Source of the DNA: an uncultured Algibacter sp.
GTDB taxonomy: Bacteria > Bacteroidota > Bacteroidia > Flavobacteriales > Flavobacteriaceae
Reading direction: 5' to 3'
DNA: 64,000 nucleotides
Assembly: GCF_947487605.1 (NCBI RefSeq)
Contig: NZ_CANKXK010000003.1
Location: forward strand, 62,001 to 126,000
In this document: piece by piece, positions 25,603 through 34,469 of the stretch
Numbering within the stretch: position 1 is the first letter of the stretch
Layout of the letters: each line of letters begins with the position of its first letter
The notes under the pieces: generated by a model
What the model was told of the DNA's origin: nothing
What the model saw: only the letters and a program-made list of their open reading frames with translations
Databases searched by the model: none
Translations under genes and position numbers: made by a program

Positions 25603-27216
25603 ATGTCTACGAATAAAATTGAGATTGCAAAACTTTCAGAATTAAAAGAAAAACAACCCGCTTACGCTTTAGTAAAAAACACCGACTTAGTAATTATTAA
25701 ACATGAAGATGGAGTTTCTGTTTTATACGGAAGGTGTCATCACCGTGGTGCTCTTTTATCCGATGGCCATATAGATGGTCATAATTTAATTTGTGGCGTT
25801 CATGGTTGGGATTATAGGTACGATACTGGAATTAGTGAATATAATAACGATGAGCAACTTCACAAATTTAAAGAGTATATAGAAGGAGATTCTTTATTAA
25901 TAGACGAAAACGAAATTAAAAATTTCGAACACAAGCATCCTCAACCTTTTAATCGTGAAGATTATTTGGGTACCTACGCAGATACACACCCCGAAGACAC
26001 AGAACCTTACACAGGATACATAAAAGAACTCGCGAAAAACGGATTAAAAAACATTGGGCATCATGGGTTTTCAGCTTCTATGGGTGTTGATAGAAACACC
26101 CTGCCAAAATGGAACGACATACAATTTTTACCTGCACAATTAGCAACGCGACCTTTATTAGATGATGAGCCTGTTGCAACCAAAGTGGTAATTGGTCCAA
26201 ACGCTAAAAAACCACTAGAGCTAGATATGCCACTTTTTGTGAGTGACATGAGCTTTGGAGCGTTATCTCGCGAAGCTAAAATTGCTTTAAGCAAAGGAGC
26301 CGAAATGGCTGGTACGGGGATTTGTTCTGGTGAAGGCGGGATGTTACCAGAAGAGCAAGCAAGTAATTCTAGATATTTTTATGAATTAGCATCGGCCCAA
26401 TTTGGGTTTTCTTGGGATAAATTAGATAATTTACAAGCCTTTCATTTTAAAGGAGGTCAAGGTGCGAAAACAGGAACTGGTGGGCATTTACCAGGAAATA
26501 AAGTAAGTAAAGAGATTGCTGAAGTAAGAGGGTTAAAAGAAGGAGAAACAGCTATCTCGCCAGCAGCAAATCCAAATTTTCATTCAGTTGAAGATTTTAA
26601 GGTTTTTGCTGATGAAGTAAGAGAACGAACAGGAGGAATTCCTATTGGATTTAAAATTGCAGCTAGCCACATAGAAAAGGATATTCAATTTGCTCTTGAT
26701 GTTGGAGTGGATTACATTATTTTAGATGGTCGTGGTGGCGGAACAGGTTCTGCACCTACTATTTTAAGAGATCATATTAATGTGCCTACAATTCCTGCTT
26801 TAGCTAGAGCAAGAGCTTATATGGATAAAGTAGGTGCAACTAACATTACCTTAGTAATTACAGGAGGCTTGCGAGTTGCCGAAGATTTTGCGAAAGCCAT
26901 GATGCTTGGTGCAGATGCAATTGCAGTATCTAACTCCGCATTACAAGCTATTGGATGTTTAGGTATGCGGGCTTGTGGAACTAATAATTGCCCCGTTGGT
27001 ATTGCTACTCAAAAAGAATCATTAAGAAGCAGATTAATTATAAATCAATCTGCTAAACAACTTTACAATTATTTCTCTGCAACCAACAACTTAATTAAAG
27101 TAGTGGCAAGAGCCTGTGGTTATAATGATATTTCTAAATTTAACCCTACTGATTTATCAACGTTTGATTTTGATATACATAAATTAACAGGTATTAATTA
27201 CGCTGGAGTTAAATAG
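25603..27216 (+). CDS. Rieske-domain/FMN glutamate synthase-like oxidoreductase
   Basis: The 537-residue two-domain protein has an N-terminal Rieske 2Fe-2S domain (about 1-105; ligands C45-x-H47 and C64-x2-H67) followed by a glutamate synthase-type FMN barrel (about 160-510). The barrel has SDMSFGALSREAKIALSKG, the flavin/substrate loop GGQGAKTGTGGHLPG and a 3Fe-4S cysteine cluster (CGTNNCPVG). There is no amidotransferase domain, so it is not a complete glutamate synthase. The Rieske part probably feeds electrons to the barrel. The substrate is unknown; the combination is found in several Bacteroidota. Confidence 0.82.
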   Translation: MSTNKIEIAKLSELKEKQPAYALVKNTDLVIIKHEDGVSVLYGRCHHRGALLSDGHIDGHNLICGVHGWDYRYDTGISEYNNDEQLHKFKEYIEGDSLLIDENEIKNFEHKHPQPFNREDYLGTYADTHPEDTEPYTGYIKELAKNGLKNIGHHGFSASMGVDRNTLPKWNDIQFLPAQLATRPLLDDEPVATKVVIGPNAKKPLELDMPLFVSDMSFGALSREAKIALSKGAEMAGTGICSGEGGMLPEEQASNSRYFYELASAQFGFSWDKLDNLQAFHFKGGQGAKTGTGGHLPGNKVSKEIAEVRGLKEGETAISPAANPNFHSVEDFKVFADEVRERTGGIPIGFKIAASHIEKDIQFALDVGVDYIILDGRGGGTGSAPTILRDHINVPTIPALARARAYMDKVGATNITLVITGGLRVAEDFAKAMMLGADAIAVSNSALQAIGCLGMRACGTNNCPVGIATQKESLRSRLIINQSAKQLYNYFSATNNLIKVVARACGYNDISKFNPTDLSTFDFDIHKLTGINYAGVK

Positions 27217-27220
27217 TAAT

Positions 27221-28216
27221 TCAAACAATAAAATTATGCTTTCTTGCATGTTTTAATGCATGTTCGCCGTTCTCTACCAACAAAACAGGAATGCGTTTGT
27301 ATTCTCTATAAAGACTAGATACACGAAGCATTTTCTTTTTATGATTTACGCTTCTAAGATAAATAGCCAAAATTCTATCTGGAAACGTTTCGGCAACTTC
27401 CATATAAATATCTGGGTCATGTTCGCCACTATCACCAATTAAAATAAATTTAAGTTTAGGATAGGTTTTTAAAATATTGACAATTTCTATATACTTTTGT
27501 GGACGATTACCCGATTTTTTTCTGAATATATCTTTAAAACTTCGCAGTAATATTGGCCCTTTTGGAAAGCTATTCTGTTTTAAAAAGAATTCTAGATAAC
27601 GATATAAATTCCAGGGGCTATGGCTCACATAAAATATGGGGTTAGTATTTTTTCCCGTTCCGCCTCGGTGTAATTTATGATAAAATTCTGCTGCGCCTTC
27701 TAATGGAATTCGGCTTGCTGCACTTTTAAAAATACTATTGAGTAATACTTTCCATTTTAGCATTGAAACGACACCTGTATGAATAATGGTATCATCAATA
27801 TCGCTAATCACACCAAAACTTGCTTGATCTGGTGGTATTAATAGTTCTCCTGGAAACTGGTTGGAATTTTGAATATTACGTTTAATATTAACATCATCAA
27901 AAGAAACCTTAAAACTGAGCCAACTTTTGGAATTAGCTAAAAGGTTTAAGCCATTAACTGTTTCGTCTATTTTAAAGTAACCATGCCCATCAGTAGTCGT
28001 TTTTAATATTATTCCATTAGGTAAGGTTACTTTAATAGCTGTATGTTTGATTTCGTCAGTCTCAAAACGTTTCCAAGAATTGATAAATAATCCAAACAAC
28101 CCTTTTTGCTCCAAATTAATACTTTCATCTTCAATAGCTCTTCCTCTTAAATATAAATGATTTGGAGTTCCATATGTTTGAAAAACAATTATTTGAAGGG
28201 CATCTTTTTTAAACAT
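27221..28216 (-). CDS. App1-like phosphatase domain protein (DUF2183)
   Basis: The 331-residue protein has a haloacid-dehalogenase-type catalytic motif DxDxT at D139, D141, T143 in GVISDIDDTIIHTGVV, typical of the App1/DUF2183 family, which includes yeast actin-patch phosphatidate phosphatase. The second half holds FILIGDSGEHDPDIY, the family's distal acidic motif. The N-terminal 120 residues look like a small beta domain. The natural substrate in bacteria is unknown; a phosphatidate is possible. Confidence 0.8.
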   Translation of the reverse strand: MFKKDALQIIVFQTYGTPNHLYLRGRAIEDESINLEQKGLFGLFINSWKRFETDEIKHTAIKVTLPNGIILKTTTDGHGYFKIDETVNGLNLLANSKSWLSFKVSFDDVNIKRNIQNSNQFPGELLIPPDQASFGVISDIDDTIIHTGVVSMLKWKVLLNSIFKSAASRIPLEGAAEFYHKLHRGGTGKNTNPIFYVSHSPWNLYRYLEFFLKQNSFPKGPILLRSFKDIFRKKSGNRPQKYIEIVNILKTYPKLKFILIGDSGEHDPDIYMEVAETFPDRILAIYLRSVNHKKKMLRVSSLYREYKRIPVLLVENGEHALKHARKHNFIV

Positions 28217-28246
28217 TAAGGTTATAAAATTTGACTTAAAAATACA

Positions 28247-28276
28247 AAAAAACCACGTTTAAAAACGTGGTTTTTT
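28247..28276 (-). terminator. Terminator of the membrane pyrophosphatase gene
   Basis: AAAAAACCACGTTT pairs with AAACGTGGTTTTTT over 14 bp around a two-base loop. It is symmetric, with T-runs on both strands, and lies 22 bases after the hppA stop codon. Confidence 0.85.
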
Positions 28277-28297
28277 ATTTTAAAAATTTTCTCTTAG

Positions 28298-30727
28298 TTA
28301 GTTTATAACCACTTCTTCAATCACCTTTTCTACTTTTAAGTTTCCATCTTTTTCTTCGCTCTTTAAAGCTTCTAAATTAGCCTTTACTTCTTCCTCTGTA
28401 CCTTGAAAGGTTTTATAGCTAGTTGATGCTTTTCCATTTTCAGTCGTAATAGTAGTAACTATTGCTTTAAAGGTTCCATCTTCATTTTTATTCATTTCTA
28501 CTTTTACTTCTTTAGAAATCTCAACCTGTTCTGTAGTATCATTTTCAGAGACATAAGCAGTAACTGCATCTGATGATATTGCTATACTAGGTGCTATTAC
28601 TAATGCCACTACAGACATTAATTTAAGTAATATATTTAATGAAGGCCCTGAAGTATCTTTAAATGGATCTCCTACAGTATCTCCTACAACAGCGGCTTTA
28701 TGCGTATCTGTTCCTTTTCTACCATCTTCTTCAATAGTTTTCTTTGCATTATCCCAAGCACCTCCTGCATTCGATTGAAAAATTGCCATAAGTACACCAC
28801 AAGTAGTTACACCTGCAAGTAATCCTCCTAACATTTCGGCACCACCAACTCCAAACCATTGACCTCCAAAACCTACTACTACTGGAACTACAATTGCTAA
28901 TAAACCTGGTAATACCATCTCTTTAATAGATGCTTTTGTTGAAATATCTATACATTTTCCATAATCTGCAACACCATCGGCAGCATCAAAAACTTCTCTA
29001 TCTTCTTTAGAAGCTTTACTCATGTCTGAATCATATTTTCTCATAATCCCTAATGCTGCTTTTAGCTCTGGAATATCTCGAAATTGACGACGCACTTCTT
29101 CAATCATTGCCATTGCAGCACGACCAACTGCATTCATAGACAATGCTGAGAATACAAATGGTAACATTCCTCCAATTAATAGTCCTGCCATAATATCTGG
29201 TCTAGACACGTCAATTGAAGTTACATTTGCTGTTTTCATAAACGCAGCAAATAATGCTAAAGCTGTTAATGCGGCAGAAGCTATTGCGAATCCTTTACCA
29301 ATAGCAGCTGTTGTATTTCCAACTGCATCTAACTTATCGGTACGCTCTCGTACTTCACTTGGTAATTCTGCCATTTCAGCAATACCCCCAGCATTATCAC
29401 AAATTGGTCCATAAGCGTCCACAGCTAATTGAATACCTGTATTGGCTAACATTCCTACGGCTGCAATCGCAATACCATATAAACCTGCAAAATGATGAGA
29501 CACCATAATTGCTGCTGCTATTAATAAAATTGGAATAGCTGTACTCATCATACCAACACCTATACCAGCAATAATATTTGTAGCAGCACCAGTCTCAGAC
29601 TGTTTAACTATAGACATAACAGGTGGTTTTCCTGTGGCAGTATAATACTCGGTTATTTTACCTACAGCTAAACCAGCTACTAAACCAGCAATAGTAGCCC
29701 AAAACACACCCATAGAAGTATATGTTGTTCCTGCATCAACCCAAGATTCAGGTAACATTTGATTAATTATAAAATAAGACGCTACCAACATTAAACCTGC
29801 AGAACCAAATTCTCCAATATTTAATGCAGTTTGTGGATTTCCTCCATCTTTTACTCTTACGAAAAAAGTTCCTAAAATAGACATGATAATACCTACGGCT
29901 GCAAGTACTAAAGGTAAATATACCGCTCCTAAACCATCAAAGGCACCTTGAAATTCTGGTAATGTTGCATATATAGCTCCTAAAACCATAGTACCAATAA
30001 TAGAACCTACATAAGATTCAAACAAATCGGCTCCCATACCAGCTACATCTCCAACATTATCACCAACATTATCGGCAATTGTTGCAGGATTTAATGGATG
30101 GTCTTCTGGAATACCAGCTTCTACTTTACCAACTAAATCAGCACCAACATCGGCAGCTTTGGTATAAATACCACCGCCAACACGTGCAAATAAGGCTATT
30201 GAAGATGCACCAAGTGAAAACCCAGAAAGAACATTAAGAATTTCTCCTATTTCCCAACCTTGTCCGCTATATATCATAAATAAACCACTAAGACCTAAAA
30301 CGCCAAGACCTACAACACCTAAGCCCATTACAGCACCACCAGCAAACGCTACTTCTAATGCGCGTCCTAAAGATGCTCGCGCCGCTTGAGTTGTTCTAAC
30401 ATTAGCTTTGGTTGCTACTTTCATACCAATAAATCCGGCTAAGGCTGAACAGATAGCACCTACAATAAATGATACAGCTACCATACCGTTAGACCCCTCT
30501 TCAGCATTACCTTTAAAATATAAGAGAATTGCTACTGCGACAACAAAAATTGCTAAAACCTTGTATTCAGCTTTTAAGAATGCCATGGCACCGTCTGCTA
30601 TATTCTTTGCAATTCTAGCCATTTTAGCATCTCCCACTTCTTGTTTTGAAACCCAACCGCTTTTAATTAATACAAAGAGCAGTGCTAAAACACCAAAAAA
30701 GGGTAAATAATTTACTATTAATTCCAT
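28298..30727 (-). CDS. hppA: Membrane-bound ion-pumping pyrophosphatase
   Basis: The 809-residue integral membrane protein (about 15-16 helices) hydrolyses pyrophosphate and pumps Na+ and/or H+. The active-site run [17 protein letters not shown] and the Asp motifs [12 protein letters not shown] and [11 protein letters not shown] are intact. Ala in [10 protein letters not shown], where potassium-independent enzymes have Lys, marks it as the K+-dependent type. A hydrophilic C-terminal extension of about 85 residues, Glu/Lys/Thr-rich, follows the last helix and is not part of the usual enzyme. It lies just downstream of the soluble pyrophosphatase gene, with a terminator between. Confidence 0.93.
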   Translation of the reverse strand: MELIVNYLPFFGVLALLFVLIKSGWVSKQEVGDAKMARIAKNIADGAMAFLKAEYKVLAIFVVAVAILLYFKGNAEEGSNGMVAVSFIVGAICSALAGFIGMKVATKANVRTTQAARASLGRALEVAFAGGAVMGLGVVGLGVLGLSGLFMIYSGQGWEIGEILNVLSGFSLGASSIALFARVGGGIYTKAADVGADLVGKVEAGIPEDHPLNPATIADNVGDNVGDVAGMGADLFESYVGSIIGTMVLGAIYATLPEFQGAFDGLGAVYLPLVLAAVGIIMSILGTFFVRVKDGGNPQTALNIGEFGSAGLMLVASYFIINQMLPESWVDAGTTYTSMGVFWATIAGLVAGLAVGKITEYYTATGKPPVMSIVKQSETGAATNIIAGIGVGMMSTAIPILLIAAAIMVSHHFAGLYGIAIAAVGMLANTGIQLAVDAYGPICDNAGGIAEMAELPSEVRERTDKLDAVGNTTAAIGKGFAIASAALTALALFAAFMKTANVTSIDVSRPDIMAGLLIGGMLPFVFSALSMNAVGRAAMAMIEEVRRQFRDIPELKAALGIMRKYDSDMSKASKEDREVFDAADGVADYGKCIDISTKASIKEMVLPGLLAIVVPVVVGFGGQWFGVGGAEMLGGLLAGVTTCGVLMAIFQSNAGGAWDNAKKTIEEDGRKGTDTHKAAVVGDTVGDPFKDTSGPSLNILLKLMSVVALVIAPSIAISSDAVTAYVSENDTTEQVEISKEVKVEMNKNEDGTFKAIVTTITTENGKASTSYKTFQGTEEEVKANLEALKSEEKDGNLKVEKVIEEVVIN

Positions 30728-30793
30728 ATTAGTTAGTTAGTTTTAAATTATTAATTTTTTTAACGGAGCTAAAAATAGGAAAATATAAGTGAT

Positions 30794-30821
30794 AAAAAAA
30801 ACCACCTTTAATTAAAGATGG
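30794..30821 (-). terminator. Terminator of the soluble pyrophosphatase gene
   Basis: On the minus strand CCATCTTT pairs with AAAGGTGG (8 pairs, one G-U; four-base loop), followed by eight T. It lies 36 bases after the ppa stop. Confidence 0.8.
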
Positions 30822-30856
30822 CTCAGTATTTTGACAATAAATTATTAATTCTTCAT

Positions 30857-31384
30857 TTAAATTGTAAATGTTCGTTTTTTCTTGTGTTCGCTATCTTCAT
30901 AACGCTTAACACATTCATGGTAAATTTTAACAGCTTCATTAGCATTTCCCCATCCACCTGTATCAACTTTTTTCTTCTCTAAATCTTTGTACACTTGAAA
31001 AAAGTGTTCTATTTCTTTTAATCTATGTGGATTTAAATCTGCAATATCAAACTTCTTATTCCAAACAGGGTCTGAAACAGGTATACAAATAATTTTCTCG
31101 TCTGGTCCTTTTTCATCAGTCATATGAAAAACTCCTATTGGTCTTACCTCCATAACTACCATAGGATATGTTGGCTCTGTACCTAAAACTAAAACATCTA
31201 ATGGGTCTTGATCTAATGCTAATGTTTCTGGAATAAATCCATAATCTCCTGGATACATCATTGATGAAAACAACATACGATCAAAGCGAATTTTATGTAG
31301 CGTAAAATCGTATTCGTATTTATTTCTACTTCCTTTTGGTATCTCAATTAACACGTCGAATGTTAACTCTTTTTTCTTAGTCAT
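30857..31384 (-). CDS. ppa: Inorganic diphosphatase, soluble family I
   Basis: The 175-residue protein starts at the ATG 31382-31384 (MTKKKELTFDVLIEIPKGS). A longer frame to 31420 would begin upstream of the promoter's -7 box and is not possible from that promoter. It hydrolyses pyrophosphate to phosphate; the metal-binding block DYGFIPETLALDQDPLDVLVL with its aspartates is intact. It shares its job with the adjacent hppA, so the cell has both a heat-wasting and an energy-conserving route. Confidence 0.94.
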   Translation of the reverse strand: MTKKKELTFDVLIEIPKGSRNKYEYDFTLHKIRFDRMLFSSMMYPGDYGFIPETLALDQDPLDVLVLGTEPTYPMVVMEVRPIGVFHMTDEKGPDEKIICIPVSDPVWNKKFDIADLNPHRLKEIEHFFQVYKDLEKKKVDTGGWGNANEAVKIYHECVKRYEDSEHKKKRTFTI

Positions 31385-31404
31385 ATTCTTTAAATTTTGG
31401 ACTG

Positions 31405-31435
31405 CAAAGGTACTGAACACTTTAACCTTTTACAA
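31405..31435 (-). promoter_or_regulatory. Promoter of ppa with -33 and -7 boxes
   Basis: On the minus strand, TTG (31433-31435) is followed by 20 bases and then TACCTTTG (31405-31412). Both box and spacing fit the Bacteroidota sigma factor consensus. The predicted start is near 31398, leaving a leader of about 14 bases. Confidence 0.7.
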
Positions 31436-31580
31436 CAAATAAACAATACCTTATATTTTTTTTACATATCATTCATTTATTGTTAAAGAACTATCCATGA
31501 AATATCATATTCACAAAATTTAACATAAATTTTTATTACCTTGAAATCTTTGTTTTTAAATCTAATAAACTCAAATATTC

Positions 31581-33806
31581 ATGAAACAATATATTACTTT
31601 CTTTTGTGCTTTCTTTATACTTCAATTAGGAGCTCAAAATCAACCATGGCAAGGAAAATTTGAACCCATAGATAATCTTATGGCTCCGCCAAACAGCTAT
31701 CGAACAGCTAGTGGAGCACCAGGAAAAGCTTATTGGCAGCAACGTGCCGATTACAAGATTAAAGTCACATTGGATGAAAAAAACAACACCATTTCTGGTG
31801 AAGAAATAATTACTTATTACAATAATTCTCCAGATAATCTTAGCTATTTATGGCTTCAGTTAGAACAGAATGTCAACAAAAAAGGGAATGAAGATTTTGG
31901 TAGCATAAACAACAATTTAAAAGATGGCATGAATGCACGCCAGATGCAATTTTTAACTCGAGCCATTGATTTTCCTGCAGGTTACACCATAAAATATATT
32001 AAAGACACAAATGGGGAGCCAATTAGATCTTTAGTAAACAACACCATGATGAAAGTATTACTGGAAGAACCCTTAAAATCTGGCGCATCCATGAGTTTCT
32101 CCATTGCTTGGTCTTATCCAATTACAGATCGTAGTATGTTTTTACTTTCAAGAGAAGGCTATGAATATTTTCCAGAAGACAACAATACCGTTTACTTAAT
32201 CGCGCATTGGTTTCCAAGAATGGCTGTTTATAATGATACCGAAGGTTGGCAGAATCAGCAATTTCAAAAGCTTGGAGAATTTGCCTTAGAATTTGGCGAT
32301 TATGAGGTCGAAATAACAGTACCAGAAGACCATGTTGTAGCCTCAACTGGTAAATTACTTAATACTGAAAAGGTGCTTAGTAAAACCCAACGCGATCGAA
32401 TGGAAAACGCTAGAAAATCGTTTGATAAACCAGTCATGATTATCACAAAAGAAGAAGCTGAAGCGAACGAAAAAACGAAATCATCTAAACAAAAAACATG
32501 GAAATATTCTGCAACCAATGTTCGAGATTTTGCATTTGCTTCATCAAGAAAATTTATGTGGGATGCCCAAGCAGTAAAATTGCCAACAAATACTGTAATG
32601 GCTATGTCGTATTATCCAAAAGAAGGGCTTTCAGTATGGCAAGAAGAATCTACAAAAGCTATAATGCATGCTTTGGAAGTTTATTCTGAAGCGACTTTCG
32701 ACTACCCTTACCCTGTTGCTATTTCTGTTAACACCTCTAATATAGGAATGGAATTTCCTATGATTAGCTTTAACGGCGGGCGTCCGAAAAATGGTAAAAT
32801 AAGTGATAATGCAAAGCAAGGTATGATAGGCACTATAATCCATGAAGTTGGCCACAATTGGTTCCCGATGATTGTTAGTTCAGACGAACGTAAATGGATG
32901 TGGATGGACGAAGGTTTAAATACCTTTTTACATCAAAGAACCGTGCGAGAGCGCTACCCAGATTTCAATCATGTTACACCAAAGAGTATTACACCTTTTA
33001 TGAGTGGCGATAAAAATATATTACGCCCAATAATGACAACATCAGATAATGAGTTACTATCTCAATTTGGAGCTAATTTTTATATGAAACCTACCGTGGG
33101 ACTTCAAATGCTTAGAAATTCTGTAATAGGAAAGGAATTATTTGATGCCGCTTTTAAAGAGTATGCCAACCGTTGGAAATATAAACACCCGAACCCATCA
33201 GATTTATTTAGAACCATAGAAGATGCTACTGCTACAGATTTAGATTGGTTTTACAGAGGTTGGTTTTTTACAACCGATAATGTGGACATGGAATTAAGCA
33301 ATGTAAAATGGTTTAAAGTCTTTGAAGAAAATCTAAATATTGAAGACCAAAAAAGGAGTCAACAAGTTAATATTGAAGGTGATAGTAACGGCGAAAATCC
33401 AAAAAATTTCTCTAACGGGCCAGAAACCATTACTATGAATACAACTCCAGAAAATGCTTATGGCGGATTTTTATCAAGAATCGATGAGGTAGAAGTTAAA
33501 AAACAATTATCTGGCAAAAACCTTTACGAAGTAACTATTAAAAATAAAGGCGGCTTAGTAATGCCTGTAACTATTGAATGGATTTTTACCGACGGTACTT
33601 CAGAAATTGATAAGCTTCCAGCAGAAATATGGCGTCGCAACGAATATGAGGTTAAACAAGTTTTTGTAAAAAGCAAAGAAGTTAAAAAAGTAAACCTTGA
33701 CCCTAATTTTGAGTTTGCCGACACTAATATGAAAAACAATAGCTTTCCAAAAGCAGAAACACCTTCTGAATTTGATGAGTTTAAAAATAAGCAAGGGAGT
33801 AATTGA
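31581..33806 (+). CDS. M1 family zinc metallopeptidase
   Basis: The 741-residue exported protein has a signal peptide (about 1-18, ending GAQ). The zinc site is H421-E422-x2-H425 in HEVGHNWFPM with the third ligand E444 (MDEGLNTFL) 19 residues on, as in gluzincins. A GAMEN-like exopeptidase motif, GMEFPM, lies at 389-394. It probably trims peptides from their N-termini in the periplasm or outside. The C-terminal part (from about 570) is an accessory beta region. It is followed closely by the SGNH hydrolase gene. Confidence 0.92.
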   Translation: MKQYITFFCAFFILQLGAQNQPWQGKFEPIDNLMAPPNSYRTASGAPGKAYWQQRADYKIKVTLDEKNNTISGEEIITYYNNSPDNLSYLWLQLEQNVNKKGNEDFGSINNNLKDGMNARQMQFLTRAIDFPAGYTIKYIKDTNGEPIRSLVNNTMMKVLLEEPLKSGASMSFSIAWSYPITDRSMFLLSREGYEYFPEDNNTVYLIAHWFPRMAVYNDTEGWQNQQFQKLGEFALEFGDYEVEITVPEDHVVASTGKLLNTEKVLSKTQRDRMENARKSFDKPVMIITKEEAEANEKTKSSKQKTWKYSATNVRDFAFASSRKFMWDAQAVKLPTNTVMAMSYYPKEGLSVWQEESTKAIMHALEVYSEATFDYPYPVAISVNTSNIGMEFPMISFNGGRPKNGKISDNAKQGMIGTIIHEVGHNWFPMIVSSDERKWMWMDEGLNTFLHQRTVRERYPDFNHVTPKSITPFMSGDKNILRPIMTTSDNELLSQFGANFYMKPTVGLQMLRNSVIGKELFDAAFKEYANRWKYKHPNPSDLFRTIEDATATDLDWFYRGWFFTTDNVDMELSNVKWFKVFEENLNIEDQKRSQQVNIEGDSNGENPKNFSNGPETITMNTTPENAYGGFLSRIDEVEVKKQLSGKNLYEVTIKNKGGLVMPVTIEWIFTDGTSEIDKLPAEIWRRNEYEVKQVFVKSKEVKKVNLDPNFEFADTNMKNNSFPKAETPSEFDEFKNKQGSN

Positions 33807-33814
33807 TTGGTTTT

Positions 33815-34432
33815 ATGGACTCTGTTAAATATGTATCAACTTTTCTTGTAAGTATCTGTCTTCTATGTCAATTACAAAGTCAGTCAAAAAAAACAGAGTT
33901 TAATATTTTATTCATAGGTAATAGCTTAACCTATACTAACAATCTACCGCTACTTGTAAAAAAACAAGCTAAGAAACTTGGCATAACTATTAACACAAAA
34001 ATGATAGCTGAACCTAATTACACACTTCCAGATCATTGGCATGAAGGGAAAGCGCAGAAACTAATTAAGAGTAAAACATTTGATTTTTTAATTGTTCAGC
34101 AAGGTCCTTCCTCGCAAGCAGAAGGCAAGCAAATGCTTCTGGAGTATGGAGAAAAATATAGTTTACTTTGTAAAAAGAATCAAGTTAAATTAGCCTATTT
34201 TATGGTGTGGCCTTCATTACAATACTACCACACTTTTGAAGGAGTTATAAAAAATCATCAATTAGCAGCAAAAGCCAATAATGCCATCTTATGCCCTGTA
34301 GGTGACATATGGAGAAAATATTTTAACACCACTAATTATTATGATTATTATGGTTCTGATGGATTTCACCCTTCCAAAAAAGGAAGTGAAATTGCTGCTA
34401 AAGTTATTATTGAATCTCTATTTGGAAAATAA
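33815..34432 (+). CDS. SGNH-type hydrolase, exported
   Basis: The 205-residue protein starts at the ATG 33815. A TTG at 33803 overlapping the upstream stop is possible. A signal peptide is followed by block I FIGNSLTYTNN with the nucleophile serine and block V DGFHPSKKG with the Asp/His pair; both fit the GDSL/SGNH esterase fold. It lies eight bases after the M1 peptidase gene, so the two are probably co-expressed. The ester substrate is unknown. Confidence 0.8.
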   Translation: MDSVKYVSTFLVSICLLCQLQSQSKKTEFNILFIGNSLTYTNNLPLLVKKQAKKLGITINTKMIAEPNYTLPDHWHEGKAQKLIKSKTFDFLIVQQGPSSQAEGKQMLLEYGEKYSLLCKKNQVKLAYFMVWPSLQYYHTFEGVIKNHQLAAKANNAILCPVGDIWRKYFNTTNYYDYYGSDGFHPSKKGSEIAAKVIIESLFGK

Positions 34433-34469
34433 AGAATCTTGACTTTTTAATAACTTTTAAACAAAACTC

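Noticed and set aside
25603-27216. Assignment as a true glutamate synthase large subunit
   Set aside because: It lacks the glutaminase domain and is a third of the length; only the FMN barrel and cluster cysteines match, with a Rieske domain added.
30408-30710. 100-codon open frame on the plus strand inside the membrane pyrophosphatase gene
   Set aside because: It is antisense to a highly conserved gene, with a composition explained by the reversed codons and no family similarity.
31385-31420. Longer N-terminus of the soluble pyrophosphatase
   Set aside because: A complete -33/-7 promoter lies across this stretch, so the longer start would be upstream of the transcript start.
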